A DNA stretch of 8,813 nt from DASQDT01 sp036380435 (lineage in GTDB: Bacteria > Acidobacteriota > Blastocatellia > Pyrinomonadales > Pyrinomonadaceae), in NCBI GenBank assembly GCA_036380435.1, contig DASVES010000227.1:1-8813 (forward strand), written 5' to 3'. The translations under genes were made by a program, and so were the position numbers. The notes beneath the pieces were generated by a model. The model had not been told where the DNA came from. It saw only the letters and a list, made by a program, of their open reading frames with translations, and searched no databases. Positions 5,566 through 8,813 of the stretch are shown one piece after another; positions within the stretch are counted from its first letter, which is position 1, and the number at the start of each line of letters is the position of its first letter.

Positions 5566-5990
5566 TCGTGATAGACGCTTTCAAGAAGCAGCAAACGAAC
5601 CGTGACTATAGGTGCCGTGGGCGCGGGCTGTCAAGCGACCCGGTTTTGATGAAACGCGGGACTTTACGGCTGCTTTTGGGCCGCGCGGCCGACCCGCCCC
5701 GGCGGCGCGAACGCGGCGCGGATTTCCTTGCGCGCGCAAGCCGCCGGGGCGTGCGAGAACACGGATGAGACGGATGAAGACGGATGGGCACGGATGCGAT
5801 CCGTGTGAATCCGTTTTCATCCGTCTCATCCGTGTTCCTTTGATCCTCATCCTTGCCCGACTGCACAAAGCGCGCGCGACCACGCAAGAGTTTCTACGCC
5901 CGCCGCCGCGCACCGTGCTATTATCCTGAGACTGAAGGCACCGCGTGTTGTCCCTCCCGCCTGCGCGCCGCGCCCGCTTCGACCCAGACG
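5566..5990. other. 425-base divergent intergenic region
   Basis: This gap lies between divergent tadA and the DUF2270 gene. It holds the perfect palindrome GGCCGCGCGGCC (5679-5690), the perfect palindrome CTTGCGCGCGCAAG (5727-5740) and the long CGGATGA hairpin (5757-5837). TATTAT at 5919-5924 resembles a -10 box about 65 bases before ATG 5991, but no matching -35 was found. Open frames across the hairpin on both strands are products of the repeat and do not look like genes. Confidence 0.5.
5757..5837. repeat. CGGATGA-type long inverted repeat
   Basis: The arms at 5757-5795 and 5799-5837 are reverse complements over 39 bases with four mismatches, closed by a three-base loop (GCG). Each arm consists of degenerate tandem copies of a unit like ACGGATGAG or ACGGATGAA. 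The element differs in sequence from the heptad palindromes at 4986 and 7066, so two palindrome families share this locus. Similar CGGATG-rich hairpins are interspersed between genes in several environmental bacterial phyla, as far as I recall. It could be a transcript-stabilising or terminating structure or a REP-like mobile unit. Confidence 0.8.
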
Positions 5991-7067
5991 ATGAGCAGCG
6001 ACCAGCGAACGAGAACGGGCATTCTTCCGGCCGCCGGCGACAGCAGGGGCAACGCCGCCGCCGCCGCGGCTGCGCCGCCAACGCAACCGACGCCGCCGCG
6101 CACCGGGCGTCCCGCCGTCTCACCCGAGACCGCCGCCCCGTCCATCCACCAGACGGTCGTCCCCGACCCGACGAAGGCTCCGCTCATCCCGCGCAAGCTC
6201 ACGTCCGCGGAGCTGAACATGGCGCTCGTCCATTTCTACCGCGGCGAGGTGCAGCGCGCTAACACCTGGCGCAACCGTCTCGATACGACGACGAACTGGG
6301 CGGTGCTGACCGCGGGCGCCACGCTCTCCTTCGCCTTCTCGTCGCCGACCAACCCCCACTTCGTCATCCTGATCAACTCGCTCCTCGTCGCCTTCTTCCT
6401 CTTCATGGAAGCGCGCCGCTACCGCTACTACGAAATCTGGTCGAGCCGCGTGCGGGTGCTGGAGACCGGCTACTTCTCGCGCATTCTCGCGCCCGAGGCG
6501 CCGGCGGACGACGCCTGGGCCAAGCAACTCTCCGAAGACTTAGTACGCCCCCACTTCACCATCAGCGAGTGGGAGGCCGTGGGGCGTCGCCTGCGGCGCA
6601 ACTACCTGTGGATCTTCGCGCTGCTCGCCGCGGCGTGGAACCTGAAGGTCTACCTGCACCCGCTGCCGGCCTACGACTTCAACGCCTTCATCGACCGCGC
6701 GCGCGTCGGCCTCGTGCCCGGCGAGGTCGTCTTCATGTTGGGCATCCTCTTCAACACGGCGGTGGCCGTCTTCGCCGTCGCCACCATCCGGCTCAAGGAG
6801 GCGACCGGCGAGGTGCTGCCGCAGCACGACTTCCCGACCTTGCGGCGCATGACAAACCTCGCCCGCGACGCCGCCAAGGCTCCGGCCACGAGCGCCGCCC
6901 GCCGCCGCGCCAAGCGCGCGCGCGAACGCACCACCCGCACCTCGCCCCGCATGGGCCAGACCGGCGAGTGGAAACGCTCCGACATCCACCGCTCGCAATC
7001 GCCCGACGACATCCACCGCTCGCAGATTCCCAACCGGGAATCGACGACGGAAGAAACGCTCAAGTAG
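5991..7067 (+). CDS. DUF2270 family integral membrane protein
   Basis: The 358-residue product matches the DUF2270 family of predicted integral membrane proteins; the biochemical role is unknown. Residues 1-70 are a low-complexity Ala/Pro/Thr-rich tail. The family core starts near 74 with ELNMALVHFYRGEVQRANTWRNRLDTTTNW, followed by likely membrane helices at about 102-118, 123-140, 205-222 and 242-265. The motif ARRYRYYEIW (141-150) follows helix 2. Residues 300-320 are strongly basic, and DIHRSQ occurs twice (331-336 and 340-345). ATG 5991 is chosen because the frame upstream to 5853 runs through Cys/Arg-rich sequence next to the hairpin and lacks family likeness; ATG 5853 or ATG 6219 remain possible. 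No Shine-Dalgarno precedes 5991. The stop codon TAG overlaps the heptad palindrome before hutH. Confidence 0.82.
   Translation: MSSDQRTRTGILPAAGDSRGNAAAAAAAPPTQPTPPRTGRPAVSPETAAPSIHQTVVPDPTKAPLIPRKLTSAELNMALVHFYRGEVQRANTWRNRLDTTTNWAVLTAGATLSFAFSSPTNPHFVILINSLLVAFFLFMEARRYRYYEIWSSRVRVLETGYFSRILAPEAPADDAWAKQLSEDLVRPHFTISEWEAVGRRLRRNYLWIFALLAAAWNLKVYLHPLPAYDFNAFIDRARVGLVPGEVVFMLGILFNTAVAVFAVATIRLKEATGEVLPQHDFPTLRRMTNLARDAAKAPATSAARRRAKRARERTTRTSPRMGQTGEWKRSDIHRSQSPDDIHRSQIPNRESTTEETLK
6980..7024 (+). repeat. 18-base direct repeat in the DUF2270 gene end
   Basis: An 18-base sequence beginning CGACATCCACC occurs exactly at 6980-6997 and 7007-7024, 27 bases apart and in frame. It encodes DIHRSQ twice. 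The exact DNA identity indicates a recent short duplication within the hydrophilic tail. Confidence 0.75.
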
Positions 7068-7144
7068 AGGTCAGAGGTCAGAGGTCAGAGGTCAGTCAAA
7101 GACCTGCTTTTTAAGTAACCTCTGACCTCTGACCTCTGACCTCT
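7066..7144. repeat. heptad (AGAGGTC) inverted repeat filling the DUF2270-hutH gap
   Basis: The arm at 7066-7092 and the arm at 7118-7144 are perfect reverse complements over 27 bases, around a 25-base loop containing a T5 run. Each arm is close to four tandem AGAGGTC units. The first arm starts on the last two bases of the DUF2270 stop codon. The second arm ends one base before the hutH start codon. In RNA the stem would place the hutH start directly beside a very stable hairpin and leaves no room for a Shine-Dalgarno. It could end the DUF2270 transcript, protect mRNA ends, or limit hutH translation; these roles are inferred. Confidence 0.88.
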
Positions 7145-7145
7145 T

Positions 7146-8645
7146 ATGATTGAACTTGATGGACAGCAGTTGACGCTCGAAGAGGTGGCGGCCGTGGGCG
7201 CGGGGCGCGTGGGCGTGTCGCTCGGGGCGGGCGCTCGCGAGCGGATGGGCGCGTCGCGCGCGGTGGTCGAGCGCATCGTCGCGGAGGGGCGGGTCGTCTA
7301 CGGCGTCAACACCGGCTTCGGGAAGCTCTCCGACATCCGCATCGCGGCGGACGAGTTGAGCGAGCTGCAACTGAACCTCGTCCGCAGCCACGCGTGCGGC
7401 CTCGGAGCGCCGCTCTCGGAAGAGGAGACGCGCGTGTTGATGCTGCTGCGCGCCAACGTGCTCGCCGTGGGCTTGAGCGGCGCGCGCGCCGTCGTCGCCG
7501 AGACGCTGCTGTCGATGCTGGGGCGCGGCGTCATCCCCGTCATCCCCGAGAAGGGGTCGGTCGGGGCGAGCGGCGACCTCGCGCCGCTGGCGCACCTCGC
7601 GCTCGCGTGCATCGGCGAGGGCGAGGCTTTTTTTCAGGGCGAGCGCATGGCGGGCGGCGAGGCGCTCAGGCGCGCCGGCGTCGAGCCGCTCCGACTTGAG
7701 GTTAAGGAGGGGCTGGCGCTCCTCAACGGCACGCAGGCGTTGACGGCCGTCGGCGCGCTCGCCCTCCACCGCGCACACCGCCTCACGCGCGCGGCCGACG
7801 TGGCCGGCGCCATGACGCTCGAAGCCCTCAAGGGCACGCCCGCCGCCTTCGACGAGCGCGTCCACGCGGCGCGCCCGCACCGCGGCCAACAGGACGTGGC
7901 CGCGCGCCTGCGCGAGCTTCTGGCCGAGAGCGAAATCCGCGCCTCTCACGCCGAGGGCGACCCGCGCGTGCAGGACGCCTACTCCCTGCGCTGCATGCCG
8001 CAGGTACACGGCGCCGTGCGCGACGCCGTGGCGCACGCGCGCGGGGCCGTGGAGATCGAGACGGGGAGCGCCACCGACAATCCGCTCGTCTTCGCCGAGA
8101 CGGGCGACTTAATCTCCGGCGGCAACTTCCACGGCGCGCCGCTCGCCTACGCCTTCGACTACGCGGGCCTGGCGCTCACCTCGCTCGGCAACATCTGCGA
8201 GCGCCGCATCGAGCGACTTGTCAACCCCGACATGAACGAGGGCCTGCCGGCCTTCCTCACCTCGCGCCCCGGCGTCTCCTCCGGCTTCATGGTCGCGCAG
8301 ATCGCGGCCGTCGCGCTCCTCAACGAGTGCAAGGTGCTCGCGCACCCGGCCTCGGTGGACAACCTCCCGACCGACGGCGGCAAGGAGGATCACGTCTCGA
8401 TGGGGATGACGGCCGCGACCAAGCTGCGCGCCATCGTCGAGAACGTCGAGCACGTCGTCGCCATCGAACTCCTGTGCGCCGCCGAGGGGCTGGAATACCG
8501 CGCGCCGCTCCGGCCGGGCCGCGGCGTCGTGCGCGCACACGAGCAGGTGCGCGCACACGTCCCGCGCCTCACGCGCGACCGCCCGCTCGCCCCCGACTTC
8601 GAGCGAATCGCCGCGGCGCTCCGCAGCGGCGAGTTCGACATTTAG
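7146..8645 (+). CDS. hutH: histidine ammonia-lyase
   Basis: The 499-residue product is histidine ammonia-lyase, which removes ammonia from L-histidine to give trans-urocanate, the first step of histidine degradation in the cytoplasm. The Ala-Ser-Gly triad that self-cyclises into the MIO cofactor is at 141-143 in GSVGASGDLAPLAH. Other residues align with the Pseudomonas enzyme: Tyr52 and NTGFG (55-59), His82, Asn194 in NGTQA, Gln276, Tyr279, Arg282, Phe328 and Glu414 in KEDHVS. Length is close to the usual 500-510. The ATG at 7146 gives a normal N-terminus, but the bases before it are the heptad palindrome, so no ribosome-binding site exists. hutU, hutI and hutG are not in the window; a hairpin follows the gene, so hutH looks like a single unit or the end of one. 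Confidence 0.96.
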   Translation: MIELDGQQLTLEEVAAVGAGRVGVSLGAGARERMGASRAVVERIVAEGRVVYGVNTGFGKLSDIRIAADELSELQLNLVRSHACGLGAPLSEEETRVLMLLRANVLAVGLSGARAVVAETLLSMLGRGVIPVIPEKGSVGASGDLAPLAHLALACIGEGEAFFQGERMAGGEALRRAGVEPLRLEVKEGLALLNGTQALTAVGALALHRAHRLTRAADVAGAMTLEALKGTPAAFDERVHAARPHRGQQDVAARLRELLAESEIRASHAEGDPRVQDAYSLRCMPQVHGAVRDAVAHARGAVEIETGSATDNPLVFAETGDLISGGNFHGAPLAYAFDYAGLALTSLGNICERRIERLVNPDMNEGLPAFLTSRPGVSSGFMVAQIAAVALLNECKVLAHPASVDNLPTDGGKEDHVSMGMTAATKLRAIVENVEHVVAIELLCAAEGLEYRAPLRPGRGVVRAHEQVRAHVPRLTRDRPLAPDFERIAAALRSGEFDI

Positions 8646-8657
8646 ATCGTATTTGAG

Positions 8658-8697
8658 TTGAGTGTCGAGTAGATTGGGTTCACCGCACACTCAATCT
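8658..8697. repeat. competing short hairpins after hutH
   Basis: TTGAGTGT (8658-8665) pairs with ACACTCAA (8687-8694). AGATTG (8671-8676) pairs with CAATCT (8692-8697). The two stems share bases and exclude each other. They lie between the hutH stop codon and the stronger terminator hairpin. Alternative folding is possible, but chance is a fair explanation for such short arms. Confidence 0.3.
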
Positions 8698-8709
8698 GAA
8701 GCTCTAAGT

Positions 8710-8745
8710 AACAACGCCGCAACCCCGAAGGGCTGCGGCGTTGTT
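8710..8745 (+). terminator. strong hairpin terminator after hutH
   Basis: AACAACGCCGCA (8710-8721) pairs perfectly with TGCGGCGTTGTT (8734-8745). After one mismatch, CCC pairs with GGG around a CGAA tetraloop. The bases after the stem (CGTCTCGCTT) are pyrimidine-rich but not a clean T run. The symmetry would let it work on either strand. Confidence 0.65.
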
Positions 8746-8813
8746 CGTCTCGCTTAATTACTAACTTCTATCACAAGCACGCGGCTTCGCGCTCGCCTGC
8801 GCCGCTTTCTGGG

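Noticed and set aside
5606..5929. Open frames on both strands with peptides like SVFIRLIRV
   Set aside because: They are translations of the CGGATGA inverted repeat, which reads open in several frames.
5853..5990. Longer start for the DUF2270 gene at ATG 5853
   Set aside because: The added 46 residues are Cys/Arg-rich, unlike the family, and begin just after the hairpin; ATG 5991 is preferred, though without a Shine-Dalgarno.
4986..7144. CRISPR array interpretation of the tandem repeats
   Set aside because: The units are seven bases with no spacers and are arranged as inverted arms, not as direct repeats separated by unique spacers; no cas gene is present.
7092..8036. 314-codon open frame antisense to hutH
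   Set aside because: Shadow of a high-GC coding region; composition is Arg/Ala/Glu-rich without a domain, while hutH is certain on the other strand.

Overview
The window is GC-rich chromosomal DNA from a free-living bacterium. Housekeeping and stress genes are separated by long gaps that carry palindromic repeats. Gene content (Rnk, a bacterial eRF1-like protein, Dps, TadA, a DUF2270 membrane protein, HutH) together with tandem GAGGTYA and CGGATGA inverted repeats suggests Acidobacteriota, perhaps Blastocatellia. That placement is inference from general familiarity; no marker gene here proves it.

Left part (1-2385): a gene-free leader with a strong nested inverted repeat (47-170) and a hairpin (218-249) precedes rnk (+, 311-754). 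Convergent to rnk is a flavodoxin-fold NAD(P)H:FMN-oxidoreductase-like gene (-, 822-1916) with an unusual cysteine cluster. A 470-base gap follows, holding a perfect 14-base palindrome (2193-2206).

Middle part (2386-4680): a + strand series runs baeRF/Vms1-like release-factor homologue, 91-residue small protein, 50-residue zinc ribbon interrupted by an apparent -1 frameshift at a T8 run, then dps. Each of the four has a strong Shine-Dalgarno sequence, and the two small genes overlap. The set looks like a stress-response or ribosome-protection group, but that joint role is inferred from neighbourhood only.

Right part (4681-8813): tRNA-Ser(CGA) and tadA lie on the - strand, separated by a heptad-repeat hairpin that supplies tadA's stop codon. 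tadA is divergent from a DUF2270 membrane protein gene, with a 39-base-arm CGGATGA hairpin between them. A second heptad hairpin fills the whole gap between the DUF2270 stop codon and the hutH start codon. hutH ends the window, followed by a hairpin terminator.

The observations most worth following are the frameshifted zinc-ribbon gene (3921-4072), the heptad palindromes fitted exactly between stop and start codons (4986-5065 and 7066-7144), and the unexplained nested inverted repeat at 47-170. No CRISPR array, transposase, phage gene or clear multi-gene novel system was seen.
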